Shown here piece by piece: positions 8,283-17,915 of a stretch of 64,000 nt of DNA (its first letter is position 1; each line of letters begins with the position of its first letter). The translations under genes and the position numbers were made by a program. Location of the stretch: positions 868,001 through 932,000 of the forward strand of contig NZ_JADQDF010000001.1 of assembly GCF_019263585.2 (NCBI RefSeq), in the 5' to 3' direction. This stretch comes from Pseudonocardia oceani (GTDB taxonomy: Bacteria; Actinomycetota; Actinomycetes; Mycobacteriales; Pseudonocardiaceae). Under the pieces are notes generated by a model, which was given only the letters and a program-made list of their open reading frames with translations, did no database searches and was not told the origin of the DNA.

Positions 8283-8714
8283 TCAGACCGCGAACACCTG
8301 CGCGTCGTCGGCGAACGCCTTGAACTCCAGCGCGTTCCCGGCCGGGTCGAGCAGGAACATCGTCCACTGCTCCCCCGGCTCCCCGGCGAAGCGCAGGTAG
8401 GGCTCGATGACGAACGCGGTGCCGGCGTCGCGCAGGCGCTGCGCGAGCTCCTGGAACCGCGGCACGGTCAGCACCAGCCCGAAGTGCGGCACCGGCACGT
8501 CGTGCCCGTCGACGGGGTTGTGCACGCGCTCGCTCCGGCCGGGGGCGAGGTGGGTGACGAACTGGTGGCCGTGCAGGTCCCAGTCGACCCAGGTGTCGGA
8601 GCTGCGACCCTGGCGCAGTCCGAGGGTGCCGCCGTAGAACGCGCGGGCGGCGTCGAGGTCGTCGACCGGGACGGCCAGGTGGAAGCGCGGGATCGGGGAG
8701 TCGAGGACCGTCAT
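8283..8714 (-). CDS. VOC (glyoxalase/dioxygenase fold) protein
   Basis: 143 aa from ATG 8714. Two beta-alpha-beta-beta-beta modules with metal-ligand positions in FHLAVPVDD (His), PHFGLVL (His) and NALEFKAF (Glu), the usual 2-His-1-Glu set. Resembles actinobacterial lactoylglutathione lyase-like proteins; the reaction is unknown. Divergent from the PLP enzyme, the two start codons overlapping by two bases, so promoters must lie inside each other's coding sequence. Confidence 0.8.
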   Translation of the reverse strand: MTVLDSPIPRFHLAVPVDDLDAARAFYGGTLGLRQGRSSDTWVDWDLHGHQFVTHLAPGRSERVHNPVDGHDVPVPHFGLVLTVPRFQELAQRLRDAGTAFVIEPYLRFAGEPGEQWTMFLLDPAGNALEFKAFADDAQVFAV

Positions 8715-9765
8715 GGGGCCCATGCTGGCACCCGGGGTCGAGCCGGCCGTGCTCCCCCGGGAGTTCCACGCGACCCTGCCCGGCTACCGCCCCACCCCGC
8801 TGACGCCGCTGCCGGGCGTGGCGGCGGGGCTGGGCGTGGCGCAGGTGTGGGTCAAGGACGAGTCCGAGCGGCTCGGGCTGCCGGCGTTCAAGGTCCTCGG
8901 CGCCTCGTGGGCGGTGAACCGGGCGCTGAGCGCGCGGGCCGGGCACCCCGGCCCGGCCCGCTCCCTCGACGAGCTGCGCCGGCGCACCGCCGGGACGGCG
9001 ACGACGCTGGTCACGGCCACCGACGGCAACCACGGCCGCGCGCTCGCGAGGATGGCGCGCCTGCTCGGGGTGCGGGCGCGCGTGCACCTGCCGGGCGGTC
9101 TCGACCCGGCCGTCGCCGACGCCGTCGCGGGCGAGGGAGGCGAGGTCGTCCCCACGGACCTGGTCTACGACGACGTCGGGCGCCACGCCGCGGAGTCGGT
9201 GCGCGGCGACGACGTGCTGGTCCAGGACACCTCCTGGCCCGGCTACGAGGACGTCCCCGGCTGGGTCGTCGACGGCTACGGCACGCTGTTCGCCGAGGTC
9301 GACGAGCACCTCGGCGCGGCACCGGACCTGGTCGTGGTGCCCACCGGCGTCGGGTCGCTGCTGCAGGCAGCGCTGCAGCACCACCGCTCGCGCCCGCCCG
9401 CGGTGCTCGCGGTCGAGCCGGTCGGCGCGGACTGCGTGGGCCGCTCCCTCGCGGCCGGGCGGCCGGTCACCGTCGACACCTCGGCGCCCACGATCATGGC
9501 CGGGCTCAACTGCGGCACCGTCTCCGCGACGGCCTGGCCGGTGGTCGCGCAGCGGCTCGACGCCGCGGTGGCGGTCACCGACGACCAGGCGCGGGCCGCC
9601 ATGAGCGAGCTCCGCGCCGCCGGGGTCCCGCTGGGCCCCTGCGGCGCGGCGGCCCTGGCGGGCCTGCGGGTGCTGGCCGCCGACCCCCGCGCGACCGTGC
9701 GCCCCGGCGCGGCGGCGGTCGTGGTGCTGGTGGGGACCGACGGCCCACCCGCCGGCCCCGGCTGA
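8713..9765 (+). CDS. PLP-dependent lyase, diaminopropionate ammonia-lyase-like
   Basis: 350 aa from ATG 8713 (or ATG 8722). Fold type II PLP enzyme: the Schiff-base lysine is in [12 protein letters not shown], the phosphate/substrate loop in [12 protein letters not shown], and a glycine-rich phosphate cup in [10 protein letters not shown]. The [13 protein letters not shown] and TDGNHG motifs are those of 2,3-diaminopropionate ammonia-lyase, which releases ammonia and pyruvate, but it is shorter than the ~400 aa of that enzyme; threonine-dehydratase-like use is possible. Confidence 0.75.
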   Translation: MGPMLAPGVEPAVLPREFHATLPGYRPTPLTPLPGVAAGLGVAQVWVKDESERLGLPAFKVLGASWAVNRALSARAGHPGPARSLDELRRRTAGTATTLVTATDGNHGRALARMARLLGVRARVHLPGGLDPAVADAVAGEGGEVVPTDLVYDDVGRHAAESVRGDDVLVQDTSWPGYEDVPGWVVDGYGTLFAEVDEHLGAAPDLVVVPTGVGSLLQAALQHHRSRPPAVLAVEPVGADCVGRSLAAGRPVTVDTSAPTIMAGLNCGTVSATAWPVVAQRLDAAVAVTDDQARAAMSELRAAGVPLGPCGAAALAGLRVLAADPRATVRPGAAAVVVLVGTDGPPAGPG

Positions 9766-9768
9766 CCG

Positions 9769-10125
9769 TCAGCCCCGGGTGAGGTGCGCGATCACCGTGT
9801 CGAACTCCGCGGTCGGCGAGAAGTCCACGTAGGCGCAGTCGGTGAGCGCGAAGGGCGCGTGCCCGGGCGCCCAGTAGAAGGCCTCGCCCGCGGAGTAGGT
9901 GCGGTCGCCGCCGGGCACGCGCATGAGCAGGCGCCCCTCCAGCATGTAGCCCCAGTGCGGGCACGAGCAGGTGTCGCCGGGGAGGCCGACGAGCGCCGGG
10001 CCGAGGTCGGTGCCCTCGGCGAGGCGGATGAACGAGACGGTCATCTCGCCGACCTGCGTGAGGCGGACCTCGACGTTCTCGTCCTTGATGACGACGGGCA
10101 CGGTGTCGGGGGTGAGTGTCTGCAC
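9769..10125 (-). CDS. cupin-domain protein
   Basis: 118 aa from ATG 10125. A single cupin barrel with CPHWGYMLEGRLLM and GEAFYWAPGHAPF as the two cupin motifs; metal ligands are partly changed (the usual HxH is CPHW). Similar small cupins act as sensors or isomerases. A pair of phased heptamers lies 54-71 bases upstream, and the large BTAD regulator gene precedes it, which suggests that the cupin is a target of that regulator. Confidence 0.7.
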   Translation of the reverse strand: MQTLTPDTVPVVIKDENVEVRLTQVGEMTVSFIRLAEGTDLGPALVGLPGDTCSCPHWGYMLEGRLLMRVPGGDRTYSAGEAFYWAPGHAPFALTDCAYVDFSPTAEFDTVIAHLTRG

Positions 10126-10178
10126 GGAGGGCTCCTCGGGTCGGTGGATCGGGTGTGCGGCGGAGCCTGCCGCGGGGG

Positions 10179-10196
10179 CGTTCCTGGAACGTTCCT
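10179..10196. promoter_or_regulatory. two heptamers 11 bp apart, candidate SARP-type site
   Basis: CGTTCCT occurs at 10179-10185 and 10190-10196, separated by GGAA, giving an 11-bp period (AGGAACG on the cupin strand). SARP/BTAD activators bind direct heptamers with exactly this spacing near the -35 region. The GGAACGTTCC palindrome at 10186-10195 is part of the same stretch and is an alternative reading. Confidence 0.45.
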
Positions 10197-10213
10197 GATC
10201 ATGGGACGCTGGA

Positions 10214-13200
10214 TCAGGGGGCGGCGGCCAGCGCCGCGCAGCGCGCCGCGTCGAGCGGCTGCCCGGCCGCCCCGAACGCGGCGGCCGCCGCCGCGAAGTG
10301 CGCCGCCGCGGGCTCCCCCGCGGCGCGCGCCCGGTGCCCGCGGACCTCGTCGAGCGCCGCGTCCCAGCCCGGCAGCCGCATGACGACGCCGGCGAGCCAC
10401 TCCGCCGACGTCCCGTACTCGGCGGCGCGGTCGAGGTCGCCGCCGCGCGCCGCGGCGATCGCGCCCGGGACGACGAGGGTGATGCGGCAGCCCGGGCAGG
10501 TCTCCAGCGGTCCGCGCACGGAGTCCTCGGCGTCGTCGAGGGCGGCCAGCGCGGCGCCGGGGTCGGCCGCCGCGGCGATCCGGGTGCCGTAGATGCGGTC
10601 GAGCAGGTGGAACCCGACGTCGGACTCGCGGGCGACGGCGAGCGCCTCGTCGAGCAGGAGGTCGGCGCCGCGGGCGTCGCCCCGGTGCAGGGCGATCTCG
10701 GCGCGGCGCTGCAGCGCCAGCGACTCCCCCACCGCCCCGCCGCTCGCCCGGCTCAGCCGGATCGCCTCGCCGAGCGCGGACTCGGCCTCGTCGAGCCGCC
10801 CGGACAGCAGCAGCGCCTCCCCGCGCAACGTCACGGCGTAGGCGAGGCCGCGGGCCGCGCCGAGGCGCCCGGCCTCGGCGGCGAACGCGTCGGCGAAGGC
10901 GAGGACGTCGGCGTAGGGCCGGGCGCCGTAGAGCAGGCGCTGGTTGATGCACAGGTGCCCGTCGAAGACGCTGGTGGCGAGCTCGGGCAGTGCCGCGGTC
11001 TCCAGCAGGTCGGCGACGACGCTCGCGCGCAGCTCACCACGGGCGTGCGCGGCGGCGGCCTGCGCCCAGGAGGCGATGACCAGCGACGGGGCGTCGCCCG
11101 ACTCCAGCGCGAGGCGTCTGCTCTCGGCGGCCTTCGCGGTGCCCGTGGCCGGGTCGGCGAACCCGAGCACCGCGGCCCCTGCCCAGGCCAGCGCGTGCGC
11201 GAGCCGGCCCGCGACGGTGACCGGCTCCAGACCCCGCAGCGTGACCAGCGCGCCGGGCGGGTCGCCGCGCTTGACCTGCGCGAGCGCCTGCTTCGAGCGG
11301 ATCTCCTGCGCGGCCGGCTCCCCCGCCGCGTCGGCCGCCCGCCCGTAGGCCGCGGGGGCGCGCAGGTCGCCCAGCGCGTCGAGCACCTCCGCGCGCAGGC
11401 AGAGCGCGTCGGCGTGGCGCGGCTCGTGCTCCAGCAGGGCGTCGACGTGGCGCAGGGCGTCGCCGAAGGCGCCGAGGCGGTGGGCGCGCTCCGCGGCGGC
11501 GAGCAGCCAGGGCACGGCCTCGCCGGGCCGGTCGCCGTCGAGCCAGTGCCGGGCGACGCGCGACGGCTCGGCGCCGGCGCCCGCGAGCCGGCGCGCGGTG
11601 TCGCGGTGCATCGCGACCCGGTGGTGCGGGGGCACCTGCTCGGCGAGCGCGCGGCGGACGAGGTCGTGGCGGAACCGGTAGCGCCCGTCGTCGACGACCA
11701 GCGCACCGGCCGCGAGCCCCGCGTCCAGCAACGCGAACGCGTCGACCTCGGCCAGCCCGGTGAGGGCCAGCACGCCGCCGGGGTCCAGGTCGCCGCCCGC
11801 CACGGCGAGGCGTCGGAGCATCGCGGCGGTGGGCTCGTCGAGGTCGAGGAACCGGGCCGCGACGGTCTCCCACACCGACCGGGGCACCGCGGGCGCGTCC
11901 CCGGCCCGGGCCAGCTCGAGCGCGAGGAACGGGTTGCCGTGCGCGGTGTCCACGATCCGGGCCAGCGCGGCCGGGCCCGGGCGCTGCGGCGCCCCGGCGA
12001 CGACGAGCGCCTCGACGTCGGCCCGCGGCATCGGGCCGAGGTCCACGACCGCGCAGCGCCCCGCCCGCTCCAGCCCCGCGACGCCCCGCACCAGCGCCGA
12101 CCGCGCGGCGTCGGCGCGGTAGGACAGGACCACGAGCAGCGGCCGCGAGCCGCCGGTCCGGGCGACCTGCACGCAGGTCTCGGCCGTGGCGTCGTCGGCG
12201 AGGTGGACGTCGTCGACGACGAGCACGACCCCCGCGGGCGGGGCGGCCGCGGTGAGCAGCCGGTGCACCGCCCCGACGATGCGGTGCCGGTGCAGGGCGG
12301 TCTCGGCGGGCAGCCCCGACCCGGCCGACGGGGTCAGCCCGGCGAGCACCGCGCGGGTACCGGCGGGCACGGCGTCGAGCAGGGCGCGGTCGCGTCCCAC
12401 CAGCTCCTCGACGGCGGCGGCGAGCGGCGCGTAGGGCCCGTCGCCCGCCGCGGCCGTGACGGTGACGACGAGCCGGTCCGCCGCCCCGGCCAACTCGGCG
12501 ACCTCGCCGCACAGCGCGGACTTCCCGATCCCGCCCGGCCCGCGGACGGCGAGGGCGCCGGTGCCCCGCAGCGCCGCCCCGGCCCGCGCCAGCTCGACCT
12601 GCCGCCCGACGAAGGCGGTCGCGGCCGGGCCGAGCCCGGCGACGCACTCCTCGTAGAGCGCCCGGCTGCGCCGCCCCGGGGCCACGCCCAGCTCGGTCTG
12701 CAGGGCCGTGCGCAGCCGCCCGTAGCGGCGGATCGCCCCGTGCCGGTCGCCCGCGCGCAGCGCCTCCCGCACCAGCTGCTGGTGGGCGTGCTCGTCGGCG
12801 GGCTCGACCTCCACCAGCCGCGCCCACCGCCCGGCGAGCCGCAGCACCTCGACGTACCGGGAGCGCACCTGCTCGCGCGGGCCCTGCACCCACTCCTCGT
12901 AGCGGTGGTCCGGCAGCAGCTCGCCGGTGCAGGCGTCGGCCGCGTCCGCGGCGGCCCGGGCGTCGCCGGAGCGGACGGCCCGCCCGGCGAGCAGCAGGAA
13001 CCGGTCGAGGTCGACCTCGGCGGTCGGGAGCAGCGCGACCCGCCCGCCGGCCAGCACGACGCCGTCCTCCCGGCCCAGCACCTGGCGGGCCTGGTGGGCG
13101 GCCTTGCGCAGGTTCGCCGCGCCCGCCTCCGGCGCGAGGTGCGGCCACAGCGCCTCGACCACCTGCTCGCGCTGCAGCCGGCGCCCCTCGGCGAGCGCGA

Positions 13201-13330
13201 GCAGCGCCACCAGCTCGGCCGCGCGGCGGCCCGGCCACCCGTCGGCGGGCACCTCCCGGTCGCCGACCACCACGCGGAACGCGCCGAGCAGGGCGATGCG
13301 CACGGGTCCGGCGTCGCTCACGCCGCCCAT
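10214..13330 (-). CDS. large BTAD/SARP-type transcriptional activator with AAA ATPase
   Basis: 1038 aa from ATG 13330. Residues 1-105 form an OmpR-like winged helix (LLGAFRVVVGDREVPADGW), 107-230 a bacterial transcriptional activation domain, 240-500 an AAA/NACHT-like ATPase with Walker A GPGGIGKS at 264-271 and Walker B LVVDDVHLAD. The rest is alpha-helical TPR-like repeats (ALRHVDALLEHEPRHADALC and others). Such proteins are ATP-dependent activators of secondary metabolism or local genes. The likely target is the cupin gene just downstream. No LuxR-type C-terminal HTH is visible. Confidence 0.85.
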   Translation of the reverse strand: MGGVSDAGPVRIALLGAFRVVVGDREVPADGWPGRRAAELVALLALAEGRRLQREQVVEALWPHLAPEAGAANLRKAAHQARQVLGREDGVVLAGGRVALLPTAEVDLDRFLLLAGRAVRSGDARAAADAADACTGELLPDHRYEEWVQGPREQVRSRYVEVLRLAGRWARLVEVEPADEHAHQQLVREALRAGDRHGAIRRYGRLRTALQTELGVAPGRRSRALYEECVAGLGPAATAFVGRQVELARAGAALRGTGALAVRGPGGIGKSALCGEVAELAGAADRLVVTVTAAAGDGPYAPLAAAVEELVGRDRALLDAVPAGTRAVLAGLTPSAGSGLPAETALHRHRIVGAVHRLLTAAAPPAGVVLVVDDVHLADDATAETCVQVARTGGSRPLLVVLSYRADAARSALVRGVAGLERAGRCAVVDLGPMPRADVEALVVAGAPQRPGPAALARIVDTAHGNPFLALELARAGDAPAVPRSVWETVAARFLDLDEPTAAMLRRLAVAGGDLDPGGVLALTGLAEVDAFALLDAGLAAGALVVDDGRYRFRHDLVRRALAEQVPPHHRVAMHRDTARRLAGAGAEPSRVARHWLDGDRPGEAVPWLLAAAERAHRLGAFGDALRHVDALLEHEPRHADALCLRAEVLDALGDLRAPAAYGRAADAAGEPAAQEIRSKQALAQVKRGDPPGALVTLRGLEPVTVAGRLAHALAWAGAAVLGFADPATGTAKAAESRRLALESGDAPSLVIASWAQAAAAHARGELRASVVADLLETAALPELATSVFDGHLCINQRLLYGARPYADVLAFADAFAAEAGRLGAARGLAYAVTLRGEALLLSGRLDEAESALGEAIRLSRASGGAVGESLALQRRAEIALHRGDARGADLLLDEALAVARESDVGFHLLDRIYGTRIAAAADPGAALAALDDAEDSVRGPLETCPGCRITLVVPGAIAAARGGDLDRAAEYGTSAEWLAGVVMRLPGWDAALDEVRGHRARAAGEPAAAHFAAAAAAFGAAGQPLDAARCAALAAAP

Positions 13331-13343
13331 CGTGGCGGAGCGG

Positions 13344-14312
13344 TCACGGCAGGTCGAGCACGATCTCCCCGGGGTCGCGGTCCGGGCGCAGCCCGCGCCA
13401 GGCCGCGTGCCGCAGCCGGCCGTCGGTGGTGAGCGTGCGGTAGCGCACCTCCCCCACCAGCCGCGGCTCCACCCAACGCACGCCGCGGACGTGCTCGCGG
13501 GGCACCTCCTCGTCGAAGGGGCTGCGCTCGCGCCGCAGCGGCGCCATGCGGGCCATCAGGTCGCGCAGCACGGCCTCGGTGAAGCCGGTGCCGACGTGGC
13601 CGAGGTAGCGCAGGCGTCCCGCGCGGTCGCGGGCGCCGAGCAGCAGCGCCCCCATCGTCGACGCCCGGCGCCCCTGCCCGGGGCTCCAGCCGCCGACGAG
13701 CACCTCCTGGGTCTGCACCAGCGCCGTCTTGACCCACGCCGGGGAGCGCCGCCCCGGGTCGTAGCGGGCCGCGCGGCGCTTCGCGACGATCCCCTCCAGC
13801 CCGTGCTGCCGGGCGACCTCGAGCATCTGCGCACCGCTGACGTCGGGCACCGAGGGTGGCACGCCGACGCCCGGCAGCACGTCCAGCCCGAGGCCCAGCA
13901 GCGCCTCGCGCCGCGCGTCGTAGGGCTCGGCCAGCAGGCTCGCGCCGTCGAGGACCAGCACGTCGAACACGTAGAACAGGACCGGGACGCGCTCGCGCAG
14001 CTCGGGCGCCGGGCCACGCACGTGCATCCGCTGCTGCAGCAGCCCGAAGTCGGGGCGGCCCTGCGCGTCGAGCGCGACGAGTTCCCCGTCGACCAGCACG
14101 GAGCGCCCCGCACCGATCCCGGCGGCGACGATCTCGGGGTAGCCGCCGGTGATGTCGTTGCCGTTGCGGCTGGCGATGCGCACCTCGTCGCCCGCCGCCG
14201 CGAGCACGGCGCGCACGCCGTCCCACTTGAACTCGACGGCCCAGCCCGGCCCCGCCGGCGGGCCGCCGGCGGTCGCGAGCATCGGGCTCACCGGCTCCGG
14301 CAGCGCGTCCAC
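13344..14312 (-). CDS. ATP-dependent DNA ligase (LigC/LigD ligase-domain type)
   Basis: 322 aa from GTG 14312, with GGAGGGG upstream. Nucleotidyltransferase motif I is FKWDG with catalytic Lys29; motif III LVDGELVALD and FYVFDVL, motif IV GLEGIVAKR, motif V PAWVKTAL follow. An OB-fold domain comes after (LGHVGTGFTEA, RWVEPRLVGEVRYRTLT). No polymerase or nuclease domain is attached, so it is a stand-alone ligase that seals nicks, probably in repair. No Ku gene is in the window. Confidence 0.9.
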   Translation of the reverse strand: MDALPEPVSPMLATAGGPPAGPGWAVEFKWDGVRAVLAAAGDEVRIASRNGNDITGGYPEIVAAGIGAGRSVLVDGELVALDAQGRPDFGLLQQRMHVRGPAPELRERVPVLFYVFDVLVLDGASLLAEPYDARREALLGLGLDVLPGVGVPPSVPDVSGAQMLEVARQHGLEGIVAKRRAARYDPGRRSPAWVKTALVQTQEVLVGGWSPGQGRRASTMGALLLGARDRAGRLRYLGHVGTGFTEAVLRDLMARMAPLRRERSPFDEEVPREHVRGVRWVEPRLVGEVRYRTLTTDGRLRHAAWRGLRPDRDPGEIVLDLP

Positions 14313-14468
14313 CCGCCCAGACTGCCCCTCCGGGGGTCCCGCGGGGAACGTTTCCGCCGATCGGGGACCTGATCGCCGGGCCAGGTCGCCGCGGGCCGGT
14401 CGTGCGCGGTCGGCGCGGCGCGGGGATACTGCTGCGCGCGGTCCAGCAGAGCGGCCGCGAGGAGAGGC

Positions 14469-14999
14469 ATGACCACCATCCACGAGCCCCGCGCCGTCCG
14501 ACCCGAGCACCCCGACGACCTCATGACCGTGCTGCCCGCCGAGCCCGGTTCCCTGCGCCCCGTGCGCAGGCTGGTGCGCACGTGGCTGGCCGGGCACGGC
14601 TGGCCCGAGGACGACGCCGAGGACGTGGAGCTGGCCGTCAACGAGGCTGCGGCCAACGTCGTCGACCACGCCTACCGGCCGGGCACCGAGGGCACCGTCA
14701 CGCTGCACGCCTGGATCCGCGACACGGCCGGCGCGCGCCGGGTCGTGGCCACGGTGATCGACCGCGGCCGCTGGGGCGCGCACCAGCCCGCCACCCCGCC
14801 CGCCCACACCCGCGGCCACGGCCTGGCCGTCATGAGCGGGTGCATGGAGGAGATGCACATCCAGCGCGGCACCGCCGGCACGACCGTGGTGCTGGTCAGC
14901 CGGCCGGTCGGCGCCGCGCCGGTGGTCGGTGCCGCGCCGGTGGTCGGTGCCGCGCCGGAGATCAGTGCCGCAGACCCGCCTGCTTCAGCAGGGGCATGA
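14469..14999 (+). CDS. anti-sigma-type serine kinase (HATPase_c)
   Basis: 176 aa from ATG 14469 (GAGGAGAGGC upstream). RsbW-like ATPase: N-box ELAVNEAAANVVDHAY, G1-type VIDRGRWG with RGHGLAVMSGCME, and GTTVVLVSR. Such proteins bind sigma factors or phosphorylate STAS antagonists. The C-terminus carries GAAPVV repeats from three 18-bp tandem copies, and the last 38 bases overlap the convergent monooxygenase gene. Confidence 0.8.
   Translation: MTTIHEPRAVRPEHPDDLMTVLPAEPGSLRPVRRLVRTWLAGHGWPEDDAEDVELAVNEAAANVVDHAYRPGTEGTVTLHAWIRDTAGARRVVATVIDRGRWGAHQPATPPAHTRGHGLAVMSGCMEEMHIQRGTAGTTVVLVSRPVGAAPVVGAAPVVGAAPEISAADPPASAGA
14907..14960. repeat. three tandem 18-bp copies at the end of the kinase gene
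   Basis: GTCGGTGCCGCGCCGGTG is present three times end to end (first copy with one change, last copy ending differently). It extends the kinase C-terminus by six residues per copy and stops just before the converging monooxygenase stop codon. Confidence 0.85.
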
Positions 15000-16140
15000 C
15001 CTCGTCGCCGAAGTACTTGAGCTCCTCGTTGTAGTCGATGAGCCCGAAGATCATGCCCTCCATGCCGGCGTCGTTGAGGCGGCCGAGCTCCTCGGTGACC
15101 TGCTCGGGCGTGCCGACGATCGGGTAGCCGCCCCAGCCGGCGATGAAGCGCTCCTGCATCTCCCTGACGGCGTGGTCGAACGACTGGCTCGCGCCCGACC
15201 CGGCGATCTTGATGACGTTGCCCGCCGCACCCCAGTCGCCCTCGTCGACGACCTGCTGGAACGCCCGCTTCGCCTCCTCCTCGGTGTCGCGGCAGACCAC
15301 GAGGCCGTAGGTCATCGCGTGGATCTCGCGCTGGTACTCCTCGCGCGCCTTCGCCTTGAGCTTCGTCGTGTAGCCCTTGATGTTCTCCAGGGTGTCGAGC
15401 GAGGCAAAGTTGAAGTCGACGTTCCGCGCGGAGAACTCGATGCCCGACGGCGAGTTGCCGGCGTTGATCAGCGCGGGCCGCGGGCCCTGGTGCGGCTTCG
15501 GGTAGGCCTCGAGCAGCTCCGCGTCGAAGTACGTCGAGTGGATGCCGAAGGTGCCCTGCTCCGTCCAGAGCTTGTTGACGAAGTCGAGCCACTCCTGGCC
15601 GTAGGCGTAGCGCTCGTCGTGCTCGCGCTGCTCGGAGCCGAACATCTCCATCTCCGGCGGCACCCAGCCCATGACCATGTTCAGGGCGAACCGGCCGCCG
15701 GAGATGCGGTCGACCGTCGTGGCCTGCTTGGCCGCGACGATCGGGTGCATCGTCGGCAGGTGCGAGGTCGCGGCGACGGCGATGCGCTCGGTCGCCTCGG
15801 CGACCCCGGCGGCCCAGGTGTAGGTCTCGAAGCAGTTGCCGTTGAAGTTCGTGGACCCGCCGAAGCCCTTCCAGCGGGCCACGGGGACCAGCACGTCGAA
15901 CCCCAGCCGGTCGGCCCGCTGCGCGATCTCCTTGGTGTGCTCCCAGGTGATCTCGTAGCTGCTGGGCGCGTGGCTCATGATCAGGCCGTAGGAGCAGTTC
16001 GTGCCGAACAGCCCCAGCTTCATCTTCTGGTCGCCGAACAGCGGGTTGGTCTCGGTGCGGTCGGCCGCGGGCTGCGTCTCCGCGGGCGGACGGGGGTCGG
16101 TGGGCGCGAGGCCGAGGCGCTCGTTGGCGGTGACGGTCAT
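14962..16140 (-). CDS. flavin-dependent (luciferase-like) monooxygenase
   Basis: 392 aa from ATG 16140. LLM-class TIM barrel with the group signature TYTWAAGVAEATERI, then HPIVAAKQATTVDRISGGRF and NMVMGW, close to the RutA/SfnG/SsuD branch that uses reduced FMN supplied by a separate reductase. It starts about 40 bases after the aldehyde dehydrogenase gene and is probably co-transcribed with it from the AraC-type site at 17730-17760. A flavin reductase and RibBA in the same regulon fit a two-component monooxygenase. Substrate unknown. Confidence 0.85.
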   Translation of the reverse strand: MTVTANERLGLAPTDPRPPAETQPAADRTETNPLFGDQKMKLGLFGTNCSYGLIMSHAPSSYEITWEHTKEIAQRADRLGFDVLVPVARWKGFGGSTNFNGNCFETYTWAAGVAEATERIAVAATSHLPTMHPIVAAKQATTVDRISGGRFALNMVMGWVPPEMEMFGSEQREHDERYAYGQEWLDFVNKLWTEQGTFGIHSTYFDAELLEAYPKPHQGPRPALINAGNSPSGIEFSARNVDFNFASLDTLENIKGYTTKLKAKAREEYQREIHAMTYGLVVCRDTEEEAKRAFQQVVDEGDWGAAGNVIKIAGSGASQSFDHAVREMQERFIAGWGGYPIVGTPEQVTEELGRLNDAGMEGMIFGLIDYNEELKYFGDEVMPLLKQAGLRH

Positions 16141-16180
16141 GCGGGTCTCCTGGTCTGCGGGTGAGGGGTCGCGGGGGTGC

Positions 16181-17671
16181 TCAGCCGAGCTGGAACGGGT
16201 CGCGCGTGCCGCCGGTGAGCTCGACGAACACCGACTTGTTCTCCGTGTACTCACCGATGGCGTCGATGCCGTTCTCGCGGCCGATGCCGCTGGCCCCGAA
16301 CCCGCCGAAGGGCATGTTGGGCGCGATGACGCGGTAGGCGTTGATCCAGATCGTGCCGGCGCGCAGCTTCGCGGCCACCCGGTGCGCGCGGTGCACGTCC
16401 TTCGTCCACACCGCCCCGGCCAGGCCGTAGGGCGTGTCGTTGGCGAGCTTGAGCGCCTCGTCCTCGTCGGTGAAGGTGTAGGCGGCCAGGACCGGCCCGA
16501 ACACCTCCTCGCGGACGATGGTGCTCTCCGGCGTCACGTTCGTGACGACGGTCGGCCGCACGAACAGCCCGCCGCGCTCGGCGTCGGGCTCCCCGCCGCA
16601 GGCGAACGTCGCACCCTCGGCGGCGGCGCCCTGCAGGTAGCCCAGCACCTTCTCGTACTGCGGCCGGTTCGCGACCGGGCCCATCTCGGTCCCGGCCTCG
16701 TTCGGGTCCCCGAGCTTGATCGAGTTCGCCCGCGCGACGACCTTCTCGATCAGCGCGTCGTGCACGTCGGCGTGCACGATCAGCCGGGAGCCGGCCATGC
16801 AGGTCTGGCCGGTCGCGGCGAACACCCCGGCGATCAGCCCGTTCGCGGCGGCGTCGAGGTCGGCGTCGGGGAACACGATCTGGGGGCTCTTGCCGCCCAG
16901 CTCCAGGGTGACCCGGTTGAAGTTCGCGACCGCGGCCTGCGCCACCTTCGCCCCGGTGGCCGACGACCCGGTGAACGCGATCTTGTCGACGCCCTGGTGG
17001 GAGGCCAGCGCCTCGCCGGTGGAGCGGTCCCAGCCGGTGACGACGTTGAGCACGCCCGCCGGGAGCCCGGCCTCGTGCAGGATCTGCGCGAACGCGACCG
17101 TCGAGGCCGGAGCGTGCTCCGAGGGCTTGACGACCATCGTGCAGCCCGCCGCCAGCGCCGGGGCCAGCTTGAAGGTGAGCAGCAGCAGCGGGGAGTTCCA
17201 CGGGGTGATCGCCCCGACGACGCCGACGGCCTCGCGGGTGGTGAAGCCGAAGTAGTTCGGGTTCACCGGAGGGACGGTGCGGCCCTCGACCTTGTCGGCC
17301 AGCCCGGAGAAGTAGTAGTACCAGTTCGGCAGGGCGGTGAGCTGCCCGATCATCTCGCGGTAGAGCTTCCCGGAGTCGTTGACCTCCAGGCGGGCGAGCC
17401 GCTCGGCGTTGGCGGCGATCGCGTCGCCGCAGCGGCGCAGGACCGCGGCGCGGGCGAAGCCGGTCATGGCGCCCCACTCGCCCTCGAAGGCGGTGCGGGC
17501 CGACGCGACGGCCTCGTCGACGTCGTCGGGCCCGCCGTCGGCGAGCCGGGCCCAGGGCTGTCCGGTGTAGGGGTTCTGGGACTCGAAGGTGCGCCCGGAG
17601 CGGGCGTCCACCGACTTCCCGTGTATGAAGAGCTTCAGCTCCTCGAGCGCTGCTGGTGCGGCGGTCGTCAT
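16181..17671 (-). CDS. NAD(P)-dependent aldehyde dehydrogenase
   Basis: 496 aa from ATG 17671. Catalytic glutamate in VTLELGGKSPQIV and cysteine in ATGQTCMAGSR; cofactor contacts in TPWNSPLLLLTFKLAPAL and FTGSSATG. Family-typical length. It oxidises an aldehyde to the acid and is the first gene of the two-gene unit with the monooxygenase. Two CGGAT half-sites 21 bp apart lie 59-89 bases upstream. Confidence 0.92.
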   Translation of the reverse strand: MTTAAPAALEELKLFIHGKSVDARSGRTFESQNPYTGQPWARLADGGPDDVDEAVASARTAFEGEWGAMTGFARAAVLRRCGDAIAANAERLARLEVNDSGKLYREMIGQLTALPNWYYYFSGLADKVEGRTVPPVNPNYFGFTTREAVGVVGAITPWNSPLLLLTFKLAPALAAGCTMVVKPSEHAPASTVAFAQILHEAGLPAGVLNVVTGWDRSTGEALASHQGVDKIAFTGSSATGAKVAQAAVANFNRVTLELGGKSPQIVFPDADLDAAANGLIAGVFAATGQTCMAGSRLIVHADVHDALIEKVVARANSIKLGDPNEAGTEMGPVANRPQYEKVLGYLQGAAAEGATFACGGEPDAERGGLFVRPTVVTNVTPESTIVREEVFGPVLAAYTFTDEDEALKLANDTPYGLAGAVWTKDVHRAHRVAAKLRAGTIWINAYRVIAPNMPFGGFGASGIGRENGIDAIGEYTENKSVFVELTGGTRDPFQLG

Positions 17672-17729
17672 CGACCTCTCCCTCGTCGTCTGCTGGTGGC
17701 GGCCGACGCTAGGGACGCCGTGACCTGCT

Positions 17730-17760
17730 GCGATATCCGTGCGCGGCGGCGCTCGATCCG
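17730..17760 (-). promoter_or_regulatory. AraC-type site upstream of aldehyde dehydrogenase
   Basis: On the minus strand CGGATCGAGC starts at 17760 and CGGATATCGC at 17739, exactly 21 bp apart. AraC-family activators bind two such direct half-sites two helical turns apart. One of five equal pairs in this region. Confidence 0.65.
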
Positions 17761-17824
17761 CTCCGTGCAGAACCGCCGCCGGCGCTGCGCGGAACCGCCG
17801 CCCGCGCCGGGCGGCTGCGCGCCG

Positions 17825-17855
17825 CGGATAGCGGGCTGCACTCAGCGGCTGGCCG
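17825..17855 (+). promoter_or_regulatory. AraC-type site upstream of the araC-like gene
   Basis: CGGATAGCGG at 17825 and CGGCTGGCCG at 17846, 21 bp apart, 61 bases before the regulator start. The second half-site is the weakest of the set. Suggests autoregulation. Confidence 0.5.
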
Positions 17856-17915
17856 TGATCCCCGTCTCGTCCTACGCTCGGAGACGAGGCGGACACGGGG
17901 AGGTGTCGCACGGCG

